Shown: positions 4,991 through 5,197 of the stretch, piece after piece
Layout of the letters: every line of letters starts with the position of its first letter
How positions within the stretch are numbered: the stretch's first letter is position 1
Origin: Bacilli bacterium
GTDB lineage: Bacteria > Bacillota_I > Bacilli_A > RF39 > UBA660
DNA: 5,197 nucleotides
Assembly (NCBI GenBank): GCA_028703035.1
Contig: JAQVNR010000072.1
Span: 1 to 5,197, forward strand
Direction of reading: 5' to 3'
Position numbers and translations under genes: made by a program
Notes under the pieces: model-generated
Databases searched by the model: none
Told to the model about the DNA's origin: nothing
What the model saw: the letters and a program-made list of their open reading frames with translations, nothing else

Positions 4991-5022
4991 CACGTTAGTG
5001 TAAAGAGTTTTAGGGGAAAATA
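4991..5022 (+). mobile_element. Putative insertion-sequence end (right copy)
   Basis: This plus-strand stretch matches the minus strand at 146-115 at 26 of 32 positions (CACG, TAGTGTAAA, TTTTAGGGGAA). It would be the end of an element that extends to the right out of the window. If the two elements are copies of one family, this is the opposite end from that seen at the left edge. It starts only 12 bases beyond the IS1202-type repeats, so two different elements abut here. Confidence 0.5.
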
Positions 5023-5197
5023 GTTAAAATAAATTTAAATTTCTAGTTTTATTAGCCAAAACTAAGCTTATTTTTTATTCCCGTTTTTGGTAAGCAAAGC
5101 GATAAACTCATTACTATCCCAAAGTTATTTGGGAAAACATTATGATTAGAAGCAATTAATTTAGATAACTTCGCATTTGTTTAATACTGTACTGAGG
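5023..5197. other. Interior of the right-hand element, no identifiable gene
   Basis: No start with a ribosome binding site was found on either strand. On the minus strand two short open frames end here: …SKLIASNHNVFPNNFGIV… and a shifted NEFIALLTKNGNKK ending in TAA. They could be the decayed C-terminus of a transposase reading toward 4991, but I do not recognise them. A small perfect hairpin, TCCCAAA-GTTA-TTTGGGA, lies at 5117-5134. Confidence 0.3.

Noticed and set aside
5117..5134. A terminator at the TCCCAAA-GTTA-TTTGGGA hairpin
   Set aside because: The arms are perfect, but no run of T follows on either strand, and no gene end can be tied to it.

Overview
The window looks like an accessory, gene-decay region from a low-G+C Gram-positive (Bacillota) chromosome or plasmid. 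Base composition is strongly A+T-rich on both strands. Intact starts carry GGAGG-type ribosome binding sites, and two sigma-A-like promoters are visible. TAA, TAG and TGA all act as ordinary stops. Species cannot be named from this sequence.

Only two genes are complete: a plus-strand AAA ATPase/DUF4143 protein (971-2173) and a minus-strand peptidase E-like (S51, class I glutamine amidotransferase fold) protein (2516-3202). They converge on a 342-base non-coding stretch with a terminator-like hairpin on each side. Almost everything else is relic.

Left part (1-960): the 5' end of a minus-strand gene, probably a transposase, lies in an element whose end sits near 115-146. Next come a near-consensus promoter and the N-terminus of a NodU/TobZ-type carbamoyltransferase broken by two adjacent TAA codons. 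That is joined near 485 to the C-terminal piece of a second DUF4143-type ATPase, then to an unrecognised C-terminal tail and a broken small gene that may be MazG-like. A strong hairpin precedes the intact ATPase.

Right part (3203-5197), all genes on the minus strand: upstream of the peptidase gene is a class I aminoacyl-tRNA-synthetase-like gene of about 361 codons. It is broken by a frameshift, an in-frame TAA and a second, compensating frameshift. Its start overlaps the stop of a gene fragment that has lost its 5' end next to a perfect 28-bp palindrome. Beyond it lie a promoter, a frameshifted and truncated IS1202/ISNCY-type transposase with paired direct repeats at its end, and a second element end whose sequence is an inverted match to the one at 115-146.

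The peptidase gene sits 33 bp after the synthetase-like gene on the same strand, and the fragment before that gene overlaps its start. This suggests one former operon of unknown purpose. My inference is that tailoring or ligase-type enzymes (carbamoyltransferase, tRNA-ligase-like enzyme, S51-type peptidase) were brought in by mobile elements and are now decaying between insertion sequences. No complete new system is encoded here.
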